Positions 33,734 through 45,300 are shown, numbered from the stretch's first letter. The stretch: 64,000 bases of DNA from Leptotrichia buccalis C-1013-b (GCF_000023905.1 NC_013192.1:1550001-1614000); one strand, 5' to 3'. The notes: a model not told the origin generated them from the letters alone. Made by a program: numbers and translations.

Positions 33734-34642
33734 CTATTCAAAAACTTCCGTCGCATTCGTTACTTCATTCCCCAATGCCACATTCAAAGCCACAATCGCC
33801 ACTTCCAGCTGACTTTCATCAGGTTCACTTGTAGTAATTTTTTGTAGCCACATTCCTGGAACAGCTATTATTTTTGCAAAAATATTATCCAAATGATAAC
33901 TTGTCCAACGTTGTATTTCGTAAGAAAGTCCAGCAACAAATGGTACAAACAATATTCTTGTCACTAATTTGTAAAGCAGCATTGTAAAATGCCCAGTTGG
34001 AACTTTAAAAAATAAGTCAACTGTTGAAAATACTAAAATACTAATAAACATTACAAGTAAAAGAAAACTTGTACCGCATCTTGGGTGAAATCTTGTACAT
34101 TCTTTTGCGTTTTTTGGTGTTAATTCCTTTTCCATTTCGTAATTCATAATACTTTTATGTTCTGCTCCATGATATTCAAAAACTCGCTGTATATCCTTTA
34201 AAAACGAAATTCCGTAAATATATCCCAAGAAAAGTACCAATTTTATAACAGCTTCCACAATGTTAGCCTTCAAAACATTATCCTTAAAGAAAAATCCCCC
34301 AACAGCCGACGGTAGCCACATAAATACTGCAATTCCTAATAAAACTGATGTCATAACAGTAAAACCAACTTGCTTATCCGTCAATTTCTCCTCTTCCAGT
34401 CCAGCCTGATTTGACGCAAAAATAAGCTCCTTTGTTCCTACAACCATTGCATCATAAAGTGCAATAACTCCTCTCACAAAAGGCACTTTTAACCATCTAT
34501 TACTTTTTTCAGTAAGTGTTATTTTTTTATAAACAATACTTCCATCCTGCTTACGAACAGCTGTTGCAATCGCTTTAGGTCCTCTCATCATAACCCCTTC
34601 CACAACAGCCTGTCCTCCAACAGTTACTCTTTTATCTTTCAT
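33734..34642 (-). CDS. DUF1385 (YqhQ-like) membrane protein
   Basis: The 302-residue protein starts VTVGGQAVVEGVMMRGP, the hallmark of DUF1385. It has about four membrane segments, ...YHGAEHKSIMNYE (conserved HGAEHK), FHPRCGTSFLLLV and WLQKITTSEPDESQLEVAI near the C-terminus. The function is unknown. It follows disA by 55 bp on the same strand. Confidence 0.92.
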   Translation of the reverse strand: MKDKRVTVGGQAVVEGVMMRGPKAIATAVRKQDGSIVYKKITLTEKSNRWLKVPFVRGVIALYDAMVVGTKELIFASNQAGLEEEKLTDKQVGFTVMTSVLLGIAVFMWLPSAVGGFFFKDNVLKANIVEAVIKLVLFLGYIYGISFLKDIQRVFEYHGAEHKSIMNYEMEKELTPKNAKECTRFHPRCGTSFLLLVMFISILVFSTVDLFFKVPTGHFTMLLYKLVTRILFVPFVAGLSYEIQRWTSYHLDNIFAKIIAVPGMWLQKITTSEPDESQLEVAIVALNVALGNEVTNATEVFE

Positions 34643-34697
34643 TTTTACCTACTTTCTCTTTTTGTTTTAAAATCAAGTTCAAAAGTTGTCAAAAATT

Positions 34698-35771
34698 TTA
34701 GTCTCTGTCAACAATTGTTTTATTTTTTATACGTTTCAATGATTTACTAATATGCTCAGCTTTAAATTTACTTACTCCTTTTAATTTCGCAATATCTGAT
34801 GCAGTTGACATTAAAATAGACTGAACATTTGAAAACTCCTTTACAAGAATTTCCCTGTCCTTTCTGCTTATCTTTGTTATATTGCTTAAAAGTCCATAAC
34901 CACGCGGTTCTATTTTTTCATCAAGATTTGTAATATCTGTATCAAATCCCAATAAACTCACTATTTTTTCATCATCTAGCAATTCTTCTTTTGTCAAGGA
35001 TTTTAACCTTACTCTAATTTTTTCCGCTTTTTCATTATTTACCTGATAATCTTTTATCAGAGCATTAAAAGTTTCGTTTTTATTTAACATTATTTCTTCA
35101 TACTGAATCTTTATAAGCCGTCCTTCACTTCCAAGTTCCGCCATATACTCAATTAACTCTTCAGACATTCTAAAAAGCAGTCCATACATTCTGACACATT
35201 CAACAATATCATAAAGAGTTACCATATTATCAAATTCAAGTATGGACAAATTAATATGATTCTTTTCAATTGCAATTGAATATTTCTCCAAAGCTGTTAT
35301 CGCCTGTGAAGATTTTGTCAATAAATCCCCAATTTCATTTAACATGTATCTGAATTTCCCGTAATATATTGTTATTTTATTTCGTCTTTCCGAAACTGCC
35401 ACAACTAAATTACCTTTCTGCTGCGCAACTCTATGTGCCGCCTGATGTCTTGTGCCACTTTCATCTGTCTGAATTGAATAATTAGGCTGTAATTGAATAT
35501 TTGCACCATAAATTGTCTTTATATCTGTGGACAAAATTATTCCACCATCCATTTTTGATAATTCATACACTTTTTGAGGTGAATAAACTGTATTTAATTC
35601 AAATCCACCTCCTATGACATCCTTTAAATCAACCGGGTTTCCAAGCACAATTAAAGCTCCTAGTTTTGCTTCCTGAATCTTGTCTATTGCTTCTCGTAAA
35701 GCTGTTCCTGGTGCCACTATACCAAATATATACTCTAATATTTTCTTCTCGCTAACTGTCTGTTTTAACAT
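34698..35771 (-). CDS. disA: DNA integrity scanning protein / diadenylate cyclase
   Basis: The 357-residue DisA has an N-terminal DAC domain (about 1-145), a helical linker and a C-terminal HhH DNA-binding domain (LKGVSKFKAEHISKSLKRI). It makes cyclic di-AMP from two ATP in an octamer. The two catalytic motifs are altered: the usual DGA appears as DGG (SKMDGGIILS) and the usual GTRHR as GTRHQ. Neighbour radA/sms is the usual partner gene. The identity is firm; activity is less certain because of the changes. Confidence 0.9.
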   Translation of the reverse strand: MLKQTVSEKKILEYIFGIVAPGTALREAIDKIQEAKLGALIVLGNPVDLKDVIGGGFELNTVYSPQKVYELSKMDGGIILSTDIKTIYGANIQLQPNYSIQTDESGTRHQAAHRVAQQKGNLVVAVSERRNKITIYYGKFRYMLNEIGDLLTKSSQAITALEKYSIAIEKNHINLSILEFDNMVTLYDIVECVRMYGLLFRMSEELIEYMAELGSEGRLIKIQYEEIMLNKNETFNALIKDYQVNNEKAEKIRVRLKSLTKEELLDDEKIVSLLGFDTDITNLDEKIEPRGYGLLSNITKISRKDREILVKEFSNVQSILMSTASDIAKLKGVSKFKAEHISKSLKRIKNKTIVDRD

Positions 35772-35804
35772 ATTTTTATCCTTTCGCCCTTTTTACTTTT
35801 TGGG

Positions 35805-37163
35805 CTATTTAACCCTTTCGACAAGCTCGCTTATATTACTTATATAATTAAGCTTTATTTTCGTCTTTTCCTTTTCAAAATCAGCTTTATGGCTTTTAGG
35901 CAAGTAAACTCCTGCAAATCCCAATTTTTCCAATTCTGTTACTCTATTTTTTATAAATGAAACTTTTCTCACTTCTCCCCGTAATCCCAATTCACCAATG
36001 GCTGCAATTTTCTGACTTATCGGGATTCCTTTTATTGAAGACAAAAGCGAAAAAACTACTGCCAAATCAGAACTTCTGTCATTCAAGTCAATTCCTCCAG
36101 GAATATTTATGTAAATATCTTTTGAATTTACATCCACTTTTAATGAACGAGACAAGACTGCACTCAAAATTTCCACACGAGTCTTATCGTATCCTTCAAC
36201 CGTTCTTCTCGGCATTCCAAAATTAGGTGTTCCTAGCAATGACTGAACTTCAAACAAAAATACACGGCTTCCTTCAAAGATAGGAACAATAATGCTTCCT
36301 ACATTTTTTTCCTCTCTATCGCTTATAAAAAATTCAGATGGATTTTTTACTTCGCTAATTCCATTTTCCTTCATATCAAAAATAGAAATTTCATTTGTTG
36401 AGCCATAACGGTTCTTTATTGAACGGATTATTCTAAAATAGCTGTTTTCTTCCCCTTCTATTTGCAAAACCGCATCAACCATATGTTCCAGTAATTTTGG
36501 TCCTGCAAGTTTTCCATCTTTTGTAACATGTCCCACAATATAAAATGCAATTTCATTTTTTTTTGCAATTTCAATAATTTTTAATGTTGTTTCACGAATT
36601 TGTGTAACGCTTCCAGGAATTGAATTTACATTTTCAGAATAAAGCGTCTGAATCGAGTCAATTACAACTACTTTCGGTTTTTCTTTCAAAATGACACTTT
36701 CAATTTTTTCAATGTTAGTATCATTTAAAATATATAAATTTTCACTTTTTACATTGACACGTTCTGCCCGCTGTTTTATTTGCCGTGGTGATTCCTCTCC
36801 TGAAACATAAAAAACATTTCCTATTTTTGCATATTCCTGCGACAGCTGAAGCAAAAAAGTTGATTTCCCAATCCCAGGACTTCCTGTAATTAATACAACT
36901 TCCCCTTTTATCAGTCCGCCGCCTAAAACTCTGTCAAATTCTTCAAACGGAGTTACCATTCTAAATTCTTTTTCAATTTCAATTTCTGTTATTTTCTTTA
37001 TTGAAACTTCCTGTGATTCCACATTTTTAAAGGTACTTTTTATATCAATTTCCTCTTCAAATGTTCCCCACGAATCACAGTTTGGACATTTTCCCATCCA
37101 TTTTAATGAACTGTAACCGCATTCTGAACATATATATTTTGTTTTCCCTTTTTTCACAGCCAT
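35805..37163 (-). CDS. radA: DNA repair protein RadA/Sms
   Basis: The 452-residue protein has an N-terminal zinc finger (CSECGYSSLKWMGKCPNCDSWG) and a RecA-like ATPase with Walker A GSPGIGKST and the RadA motif KNRYGSTNE. The C-terminal Lon-like domain (SSDLAVVFSLLSS) is also present. It acts in branch migration during homologous recombination. It lies 33 bp upstream of disA. Confidence 0.96.
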   Translation of the reverse strand: MAVKKGKTKYICSECGYSSLKWMGKCPNCDSWGTFEEEIDIKSTFKNVESQEVSIKKITEIEIEKEFRMVTPFEEFDRVLGGGLIKGEVVLITGSPGIGKSTFLLQLSQEYAKIGNVFYVSGEESPRQIKQRAERVNVKSENLYILNDTNIEKIESVILKEKPKVVVIDSIQTLYSENVNSIPGSVTQIRETTLKIIEIAKKNEIAFYIVGHVTKDGKLAGPKLLEHMVDAVLQIEGEENSYFRIIRSIKNRYGSTNEISIFDMKENGISEVKNPSEFFISDREEKNVGSIIVPIFEGSRVFLFEVQSLLGTPNFGMPRRTVEGYDKTRVEILSAVLSRSLKVDVNSKDIYINIPGGIDLNDRSSDLAVVFSLLSSIKGIPISQKIAAIGELGLRGEVRKVSFIKNRVTELEKLGFAGVYLPKSHKADFEKEKTKIKLNYISNISELVERVK

Positions 37164-37284
37164 ATATTAATTTTCCTTCTTTTTATTTGATTTTCAAAAT
37201 TTATAATGTATATATTATCAAATTTTTTTAACAAAATTATTTTTTTTCCTTTTTATTAACTGTGAAACAGAAAATATCTTTTAT

Positions 37285-37785
37285 TTATCGCTTAAAACTT
37301 TCTACTCTCTCAATCATTCGTTTTTCTACATTTTCTGTTACAAAAAAACTCAAATTTCCTTTATTTTGTGCTACTTCTTTCACAAGACTTGAGCTTAAAT
37401 ACAAGTATTCTCTTGAAGCAGTTAGAAATACTGTTTCAAATTCACTTTTTGCAAGAGTTTTATTTGTTAATGTGAACTGTAATTCATATTCGTAGTCTGA
37501 TAATGCACGTAGTCCTCTTACTAGAATATTTACTTTTTCTTTACACATAAAATCAACTAACAATCCATTAAAAATTTTTATTTCGGCGTTAATATTTTCT
37601 TTTTTTAAAATTTCTTCTATCATTTCAACTTTTTCTTCGTCTGAAAACCAGGCTTTCGATTTTGTAGAATTTTTAAAAATTCCTATTATTAATTTATCAA
37701 ATAAATTTGAAGAACGTTTTATAATATCAACATGTCCTTTTGTTATTGGGTCAAAACTACCTGGATACAAAGCTACTTTTTTCAT
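37285..37785 (-). CDS. coaD: phosphopantetheine adenylyltransferase
   Basis: The 166-residue CoaD has the nucleotidyltransferase TxGH-type motif YPGSFDPITKGHVDIIKRS, NILVRGLRALSDYEYELQF and the C-terminal YLSSSLVKEVAQNKG. It makes dephospho-CoA. It follows rnc on the same strand. Confidence 0.95.
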   Translation of the reverse strand: MKKVALYPGSFDPITKGHVDIIKRSSNLFDKLIIGIFKNSTKSKAWFSDEEKVEMIEEILKKENINAEIKIFNGLLVDFMCKEKVNILVRGLRALSDYEYELQFTLTNKTLAKSEFETVFLTASREYLYLSSSLVKEVAQNKGNLSFFVTENVEKRMIERVESFKR

Positions 37786-37823
37786 TTTGTTCTCCTATTC
37801 TTTTTTACTGCTGCATTTTAGTT

Positions 37824-38522
37824 TTATTTCTTTAATTTTTCTAATGCTTCTTTTGCTGCATGTTTTTCAGCTTCCTTCTTGCTTTTCCCAGTTCCAATAC
37901 CATAGATTTTATCATTCCATCTTACACAGATTTCAAAAACTTTATTATGATCAGGACCTTTAGTTCTAAGTAGTTTGTATTCAGGCATTTTTTTATATTT
38001 ACCTTGCACAAATTCCTGTAGAATTGTTTTATAGTCACCAGTTCCTTCTATTTCTTCCAATTTATTTATTTTCCCAAGTAAAAATTTTAATGCAACATTC
38101 TTCGCAGTATAATAATCTGAATCTTTAAAAATCGCACCAATCAAAGCCTCAAAAGCATCACCTAAAATAGATCTTCTATTTCTTCCACCAGACATAATCT
38201 CTCCATTACTTAAATACAGGTATTCTCCTAATTTAATATCACTGGCAATAGTCGAAAAAACAGGTTCGCTTATAATCTGGCTCTTTAATTTAGCCAATTC
38301 TCCTTCTGTTTTCTTTCCATATAAATCATAGATATATTCAGTCGTTATGAGATTTAGTATGGCATCTCCTAGAAATTCTAATTTCTCATTATTAAACCGT
38401 CTCGTCTTTTCAGCTTCATTAGAATATGATCTATGTGTCAATGCCTCTTCTAAATATTTTTTATTTTTAAATTCATATCCAATTTTTTTTATCAAATCCT
38501 TGGAATTTTTTCTTGCAGTCAT
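37824..38522 (-). CDS. rnc: ribonuclease III
   Basis: The 232-residue RNase III has the catalytic signature NEKLEFLGDAILNLI (Glu, Asp) and GDAFEALIGAIF. The C-terminal double-stranded RNA-binding domain (DYKTILQEFVQGKY...GIGTGKSKKEAEKHAAKEAL) is complete. It is relevant to the sRNA-mRNA pair proposed at 59.6-59.9 kb, since RNase III often cleaves such duplexes. Confidence 0.95.
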   Translation of the reverse strand: MTARKNSKDLIKKIGYEFKNKKYLEEALTHRSYSNEAEKTRRFNNEKLEFLGDAILNLITTEYIYDLYGKKTEGELAKLKSQIISEPVFSTIASDIKLGEYLYLSNGEIMSGGRNRRSILGDAFEALIGAIFKDSDYYTAKNVALKFLLGKINKLEEIEGTGDYKTILQEFVQGKYKKMPEYKLLRTKGPDHNKVFEICVRWNDKIYGIGTGKSKKEAEKHAAKEALEKLKK

Positions 38523-38582
38523 TTCTCTATTTTCACCTCCTTTATTTTTTAAAGATTATAGTCATTTCCTACTTTTATATAA

Positions 38583-38598
38583 GGGGCATAAATGCCCC
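38583..38598 (-). terminator. hairpin after fabF
   Basis: GGGGCA and TGCCCC form a tight stem 10 bp after the fabF stop; the following run (TTATATAAAAG) is poor in T, so termination is likely but not certain. Confidence 0.5.
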
Positions 38599-38606
38599 TA
38601 AAATAA

Positions 38607-39839
38607 CTATTTATATTTTCTAAATGCTAAAACTGCATTATGTCCACCAAATCCCAATGAACTTGACATTCCTACTTCAATATCTCTTTTTACAGGTTTA
38701 TTCGGTACATAATCCAAGTCACATAATGGATCTGGATTTTCATAATTTATAGTTGGAGGCATAATTCCTTCTGAAATTGCAAGTGCTAAAAATGCTGCTT
38801 CAATTCCTCCTGCTCCACCTAATAAATGCCCAGTTGCACCTTTTGTAGAACTTACAGCAAGTTTGTATGCGTGTTCTCCAAATGTTGTTTTTATTGCCTG
38901 AGTTTCATTTTTGTCATTTGCAGGTGTAGATGTTCCGTGCGCATTAATGTATCCAACTTCTTCAGGTTTAATATTTCCTTGCTCCAAAGCCATTTTAAAT
39001 GCTCTTGCTGCACCTTCTCCACCATCAGATGGTGCTGTCATATGATAAGCATCTCCAGTTTCTCCATATCCCACAACTTCTGCATAAATTTTTGCTCCAC
39101 GTTTTTTAGCGTATTCCAATTCTTCCAGCACTAGTACTCCAGCACCTTCTCCAAGTACAAATCCATCTCTATCCGCTGTAAATGGACGTGATGCAGTTTT
39201 TGGATCTGGATTAGTTGATAATGCCTTCAAGTTTGCAAATCCTGCTATTCCTGATGGAGTTACTGTTGCTTCTGTTCCTCCAGCTATCATCGCATCAGCT
39301 TTTCCTAACAAAATTGCCTGAAAAGCATCTCCAATTGAATTTGTTCCTGAAGCACAAGCTGTAACAACAGTTTTATTAGGCCCTTTTGCTCCTATATAAA
39401 TCGAAGTATTTCCTGAAGCCATATTTAAAATTGCCGCTGGAATATAAAATGGTGATACTCTTTTTGGTCCTCTTGTAACAAGTTTTTCCACTTCCTGCTC
39501 AATTACATCCAGTCCTCCAATTCCTGAACCAATAATTACTCCAATTCGATCCGCATTTTCATCTGTAATTTCCAATTTTGCGTCTTCCAACGCTTCCTTT
39601 GATGCCGCAATCGCAAATTGTGAAAATCTGGCTATCTTCTTCAATTCCTTTTTTTCAATATAATTTTCAGGAACAAAATCCTTTACCTCAGCGGCTATAT
39701 GAACTGGATGCTGTGAACTGTCAAATTGAGTGATTTTATCAATTCCGCATTCACCTTCCAACAAATTTTTCCAAGCCTTTTCTTTTCCAGTCCCTAATGG
39801 AGTTACCAGTCCAATTCCTGTAATAACTACTCTTCTCAT
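38607..39839 (-). CDS. fabF: beta-ketoacyl-ACP synthase II
   Basis: I start the gene at ATG 39839 because GAGAGGTG sits 5 nt upstream; an ATG at 39854 lies inside that ribosome site. The 410-residue condensing enzyme has [16 protein letters not shown] (active-site Cys), [17 protein letters not shown] (His) and [15 protein letters not shown] (Lys/His). It elongates acyl-ACP in fatty-acid synthesis. The acpP gene lies upstream, separated by a 540-bp gap holding element copy C. Confidence 0.95.
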   Translation of the reverse strand: MRRVVITGIGLVTPLGTGKEKAWKNLLEGECGIDKITQFDSSQHPVHIAAEVKDFVPENYIEKKELKKIARFSQFAIAASKEALEDAKLEITDENADRIGVIIGSGIGGLDVIEQEVEKLVTRGPKRVSPFYIPAAILNMASGNTSIYIGAKGPNKTVVTACASGTNSIGDAFQAILLGKADAMIAGGTEATVTPSGIAGFANLKALSTNPDPKTASRPFTADRDGFVLGEGAGVLVLEELEYAKKRGAKIYAEVVGYGETGDAYHMTAPSDGGEGAARAFKMALEQGNIKPEEVGYINAHGTSTPANDKNETQAIKTTFGEHAYKLAVSSTKGATGHLLGGAGGIEAAFLALAISEGIMPPTINYENPDPLCDLDYVPNKPVKRDIEVGMSSSLGFGGHNAVLAFRKYK

Positions 39840-39989
39840 TAATACACCTCTCATTTTTTATTTTTTTCTTTAATTTTAAATACATTTAATCTATTTAAGA
39901 TAATATTTTTCCTTTTTATACTATTATTTTTTCTTTAACGAGATTTCGCTTATTATTTTTACTAAAATAATCGTTGTATCTAAACTCAA

Positions 39990-40200
39990 AATGTCGTGAT
40001 TTTTTGGAAATTAAATCGACTAAACACATTTATGTGTTTCTTTCGCCATAACTTCTATAATAATTCATTTGATAGAATTAAATTCACTCTGTAATTTGCG
40101 AAAGTGAGCGTAGTTTTACGTAGCGACTTTCAATTTTGTTTTCCAAAAATGCTTAGACGAGCTGGGTTTGCAAAGGAGATAGCGACTGTTCCCCTTTGCT
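39990..40200. repeat. two-hairpin dispersed element, copy C (expanded loop)
   Basis: The element is in opposite orientation to copy A. Hairpin 1: GCAAAGGAGA (40170-40179) with its partner ending CCCCTTTGC (to 40199), loop containing AGCGACTG. Linker AGACGAGC. Hairpin 2 arms: 39999-40019 and 40130-40150. Its loop is about 110 nt and keeps the TACGTAGCGAC/GAGCG core but adds an internal ACACATTTATGTGT hairpin and TTCGC/GCGAA arms. Outer sequence AAAATGTCGTGATTTTTT is identical to copy A (reverse complement). Confidence 0.65.
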
Positions 40201-40360
40201 TTTAAAAAAGAAAAAACATAAATATTATAGAAAAAATATTTATTAATAGTAATCTTAATTTTATAAAAATTATAAACAACTACTAATTTATTTTATTATT
40301 TTAAATAATAATTTTTTTACAATAAGTTTATTTTAACATTTTTTCATTTTTTTTTCAATA

Positions 40361-40385
40361 AAAAAGGGGGAACAACCCCCAAAAG
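40361..40385 (-). terminator. terminator of acpP
   Basis: Minus strand GGGGG-TTGTT-CCCCC followed by TTTTTTATTG, 10 bp after the acpP stop codon. Confidence 0.85.
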
Positions 40386-40394
40386 TTTTATCTA

Positions 40395-40616
40395 TTATTT
40401 AGATTCGATATATTCGATTACATCTTTAACTGTTTTAATTTTTTGTGCATCTTCATCAGGAATTTCAATGTCAAATTCTTCTTCAAAAGCCATGATTAAT
40501 TCAACTGTATCTAATGAATCAGCTCCCAAATCATCAACAAATGATGCATCTTCAGTTACTTGACTTTCATCTACACCTAATTGATCTACTACTATTGATT
40601 TAATTTTATCTAGCAT
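40395..40616 (-). CDS. acpP: acyl carrier protein
   Basis: The 73-residue ACP carries the phosphopantetheine serine in [18 protein letters not shown] (Ser in DSL). It is a single, highly acidic helical domain of typical length. It has its own promoter and terminator, so it can be made at high level independently of fabF. Confidence 0.97.
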   Translation of the reverse strand: MLDKIKSIVVDQLGVDESQVTEDASFVDDLGADSLDTVELIMAFEEEFDIEIPDEDAQKIKTVKDVIEYIESK

Positions 40617-40651
40617 TATAATGCCACCTCCATATTTTATTATCTAGAGTT

Positions 40652-40680
40652 ATTATACCAAATGAATTTAAAAAATGCAA
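40652..40680 (-). promoter_or_regulatory. promoter of acpP
   Basis: Minus strand TTGCAT (40675-40680), 17-bp spacer, TATAAT (40652-40657), about 36 bp upstream of the ATG. Confidence 0.65.
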
Positions 40681-40751
40681 CAAAAATTCTCTAATATTTT
40701 AAACATTATTTTAACTTTTTTTATTTGCATATACATCATCTTATTTTTTAG

Positions 40752-41342
40752 CTATTTTTTAACTTCATCACACATTTTGATAAAAAATTTATGTACATTA
40801 AGATCAGTATTTAACTCAGGATGATATGAAGTCACAAGAATGTTGTTTTCTCTTGCTGCAACAATATTTCCATCAACTTTTGAAAGAATTTCTACATTTT
40901 CTCCCACATCTAAAATATATGGCGCACGTATAAATGTCATAGGAATAACTCCGATACCTTTAAATTCACTTTTTGTAAAAAAGCTTCCAAGCTGCCTTCC
41001 ATAAGCATTTCTTCTAACTTTTATATCCATTACTCCAAAATAAGAACGATTATCATTTTCAATTTCCTTTGCCAAAAGAATTAAACCTGCGCAAGTACCA
41101 AACACAGGCAATCCGTTCAAAATTAGGTTTTTTATATCATCAAACAAATCAAGGTCGTAAAGTAATTTCCCTATAACTGTACTTTCTCCACCTGGAATAA
41201 TTAACCCATCAATACCGTTATTATTAACTGCATTATCCAAATCATTTTTTTTTCTTATTTCAAACGATTCCACTCCAAGTTTTTCCAGCATTTTTATATG
41301 TTCTGCAAAAGCTCCTTGTAAAGCTAGTACACCTATTTTCAT
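40752..41342 (-). CDS. pdxT: pyridoxal 5'-phosphate synthase glutaminase subunit
   Basis: The 196-residue class I glutaminase shows [22 protein letters not shown], the nucleophile Cys in [12 protein letters not shown] and the His/Glu of [10 protein letters not shown]. It supplies ammonia to PdxS. The start codon and pdxS stop share one base, so translation is coupled. Confidence 0.96.
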   Translation of the reverse strand: MKIGVLALQGAFAEHIKMLEKLGVESFEIRKKNDLDNAVNNNGIDGLIIPGGESTVIGKLLYDLDLFDDIKNLILNGLPVFGTCAGLILLAKEIENDNRSYFGVMDIKVRRNAYGRQLGSFFTKSEFKGIGVIPMTFIRAPYILDVGENVEILSKVDGNIVAARENNILVTSYHPELNTDLNVHKFFIKMCDEVKK

Positions 41343-42217
41343 TATTTACCTCTTTCAGCCATAAGTAACTTAATTTCACTTTCATTGATTCCAACCATAG
41401 CTTCTCCTAAATCTTCTGAAATTTCAGCTAACACTTTTGGATCATTATAGTTAGTAACAGCTTTAACTATTGCTTGAGCTCTTTTTACAGGATCTCCTGA
41501 TTTGAATATTCCTGACCCGACAAATACGCCTTCAGCTCCAAGCTGCATCATTAATGCGGCATCTGCAGGAGTAGCAACACCACCCGCTGCAAAATTTACT
41601 ACTGGCAATTTCCCATTTTCATGAACGTATTTTACTAATTCAAAAGGAACTTGCAATTCTTTGGCAGTAAAATAAAGCTCATCTTCTCGCATATTTTGAA
41701 TTCTTCTTATTTCTTGATTCATCATTCTCATATGTCGTACCGCCTGTACAACATCTCCTGTTCCCGGTTCACCTTTAGTTCTTATCATTGAAGCTCCTTC
41801 AGCTATTCTTCTAAGAGCTTCTCCCAAATCTTTTGCTCCACACACAAAAGGAACTTTAAATTTTTTCTTATCTACATGAAATTTATCATCAGCAGGTGAC
41901 AAAACTTCACTTTCATCTATATAGTCAATTTCTATTGCTTCCAAAATCTGCGCTTCTACAAAATGCCCAATTCTAACTTTTGCCATTACAGGAATTGACA
42001 CAACTTTCTGAATACTTTTAATCATTTTAGGATCACTCATTCTCGAAACTCCGCCTACAGCTCTAATATCCGCTGGAATTCTTTCAAGTGCCATAACCGC
42101 CGCCGCTCCAGCCGCTTCAGCTATTCTTGCTTGTTCAGGAGTAGAAACATCCATTATAACTCCACCTTTTAACATTTGTGCTAAATTTTTGTTTAATTCG
42201 TATCTTTCATTTTCCAT
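41342..42217 (-). CDS. pdxS: pyridoxal 5'-phosphate synthase lyase subunit
   Basis: ATG 42217 is chosen because GAAAGGA lies about 10 nt upstream; the longer frame (42235) lacks a ribosome site. The 291-residue TIM-barrel protein has [43 protein letters not shown] (active-site Lys) and [20 protein letters not shown]. With PdxT it makes PLP from ribose 5-phosphate, glyceraldehyde 3-phosphate and glutamine. Confidence 0.97.
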   Translation of the reverse strand: MENERYELNKNLAQMLKGGVIMDVSTPEQARIAEAAGAAAVMALERIPADIRAVGGVSRMSDPKMIKSIQKVVSIPVMAKVRIGHFVEAQILEAIEIDYIDESEVLSPADDKFHVDKKKFKVPFVCGAKDLGEALRRIAEGASMIRTKGEPGTGDVVQAVRHMRMMNQEIRRIQNMREDELYFTAKELQVPFELVKYVHENGKLPVVNFAAGGVATPADAALMMQLGAEGVFVGSGIFKSGDPVKRAQAIVKAVTNYNDPKVLAEISEDLGEAMVGINESEIKLLMAERGK

Positions 42218-42309
42218 AAAATTCCATCCTTTCATGATAATAAAATTTGATTTTAAATATTATACTATTTTTTCTGGAATTTTACAAATTTATATTTTCA
42301 TATACAAAT

Positions 42310-45300
42310 TTAACTCAATAATTCCATTAACTCTTTATCACTCATTTCAAACAGCACTTTTTCCCCATCTTTGCTTTCCAGCAGATTTTCACTTAACTGA
42401 CGTTTATTTTCCTGAATTTTTATAATTTTTTCCTCAATTGTACCTTCTGTCACAAGTTTTATAACCTGTACACTTTTTTTCTGTCCAATTCTATATGCCC
42501 TGTCACTCGCCTGATTTTCCACAGCGATATTCCACCATGGATCATAATGAATTACAACATCCGCTCCAACAAGATTTAGCCCAGTTCCACCTGCTTTTAA
42601 CGAAATCAATACAACTTGCCGCTCTCCAGCGTTAAATTTATTACAAATATCCACTCTTTCCTTCGACTTCACACTTCCATCAATATAAAAATACTCAATT
42701 CCCATATTTACAAGCTCTTTTTCAATTTCCTTCAAAGTTCCTACAAATTGTGAGAATATCAACAGTCTATGTCCATTTTCAGTAATATCTGGCAATAAAT
42801 CACGTAATACTTCCAGCTTTGCCACTTCTCCTTTATAATCTTCTTTAAATAAAGTCGGAGAATTACAAATCTGACGCAATTTTGTCAATATAGCCAGTAT
42901 TTTCATACGATTGTTTTCATTTTCGTTAAATTTCTTCATTTCACTTTTAGCTTTCTTTATATACGACATATATAGCTGTTTTTGCTCATTGCTAAGAGTT
43001 ACAACCATATTTGATTCGATTTTATCTGGCAATTCTGTAAGCACTTCTTTTTTTGTTCTCCTTAACAAAAATGGAGCAATAATTTCACGTAAGTTATGTA
43101 TTTTTGAAGAATTTGGATTTACAATTGCTTCCTTGTAAGTTTTTTTGAATTTTGTCAAATTATCTAAATATCCTGGTATTATAAAATCAAAAATTGACCA
43201 TAATTCCAGAATATTGTTTTCTACAGGTGTTCCTGTCAATGCAAAATTTACCTTGCTATTAATTTTCATAACGGCTTTCTTTATCTGCGAAGTTGTTGTC
43301 TTAATATTTTGAGCTTCATCAAGTACAACTACATCAAATTCTCTGTTTTTATATTCTTCTATATCATTTCTTAAAGCCTGGTAAGTCGTTATCATAAAGC
43401 CTTTTGACTTTCTTGAAATAATTTCTTTCCTTTGAGCCGCCGTTCCTTCAATCAGAGTCGGACTTATTCCCGTAAACTTGATAATTTCTTCCTTCCAGTT
43501 GTACAATAGCGAACTTGGAACAATGATTAATGCAGAAAAATTTCTATTTTCCTGATAAATTTCATTCAAAAGTGAAATTGTCTGTAAAGTCTTACCAAGC
43601 CCCATATCATCGGCAAGAATTCCTCCGAATCCAATGTCATACATATTTTTTAACCAGTTAAATCCTAATTTCTGATACGGAAATAAGTTTACACTTATAT
43701 TATTCGGCTCAATTTCTTCACGATTTTTTATTTTATGAAACAAGTCTTTAAATTCTTCCATTTTTACCAGCTCTTCTTGAATATTTTTCGAAATTTGAGC
43801 AAGCTGTAGAGCCTTTATTTTAGAAATTTTATTTTCTCCAACTTTTAGATTTGAAATCGAATCTGTAATTCCGACTAATTCTTCGATACTTTTGTTAGCA
43901 ATTTTCACAAGTTCTCCGCTTGAAAGCGTTATGTATTTCTGCTCATTTTTAATTGCTTCCATCACAATTTCCACATCTTCAGTCTTTATCCCCTCAATAT
44001 CAAAGCTGACATTTAAAAAATTGTTTTCCACTTTTTTTATTGCAACATGAACATCTATATTTCTAGCATTTTTTATTTTATTTTCCAAATGAATTTTTAT
44101 TTTTTCAGCATATTTATTATCAATATACTCAGAAATTTTACTCAAGCCTTCATAATTAACGCTATAAGTTCCTCTCGACAAATTCATATTTACAAACGAA
44201 TAACTTTCCACAAGTTTTCTCAAATCTTCAAACAATTGCACATTTTTTCTCGGAATAAAATATTCATTACCTTTTTTTAATGCACAAACTGTATTTGACA
44301 AATTAATTTTTACAATTTCCTTTTCATCAGTTTCTGATACAAAAATATCAATACATCCATCTTCTTCAATATATTTAGCAACATTAATATTTTCATATTT
44401 CAAAATTTCTTTTAATTTCTGATTATCTTCTGTTGACAAATGATTAAATAATTCCATATCAAACGTATCAAATTTTCTAAAAAACTTTTCTTCATTTTCA
44501 TCCATTTTAAAAACTTTTGTCGTATCATTTCCAAGAGTATAAAATGGACAGTTTTCAGAAATTTTTTCAATATTTCTAATTTCTATTTTATCATTTTCAA
44601 TTATAAATAACGGCTCATATGTATTCATTATCTGTTTCTGTTCCCCAAGCAGCAATAAGCTTTTCCCATCTTCCATAGCCAGCAGTAATTTATTTAAAAG
44701 CATTTCATAGACTTTCAGACCTTTTTTGTCTTTGATTCCGCTATCCATAACACTTTGAATTTCTTTACTGTATTCATAAATTGCAAAAATAATTTTTTGA
44801 TCAATATCGTTAAAAAAGCAAGTTTTTGGATTATAAGTGATTTTTGAAGTTATTTCATATTCTCTTTCCTTCACAACCGCTTCAATAAATTTCAAAATAT
44901 CTTTTACATAATATGTTTTCTTAAATCCAGTTTTTATCCGCAAAATATAATCTGGTGCATTATTTTCCTGATTATAGTCGTATCCATATTTGTAATCACT
45001 GTAGCTTCCTTCATCAATTTCCACTTCCAGACGCATTTCCTGTCGCTCTTCAGATTCAATATTTTCACTTTCCAAATGAAAATTATAAATTTCATCAATT
45101 TTTTGAACAATATTTTCTGTATTTTCCAACATATGCTCATTATTCTTATTAAAATTGTGTAAACTTTGAGAATCTGTTTCTATCTTTATTTCATCATCTT
45201 TTGCAATATTTTTGTCATTTCCGTTAACAGTTTCAAACTCAATATTTATATTCTTAGCCTTTTTTCCATTTTTTAAAAGTTTTTCTGTTTCACTATTTTC

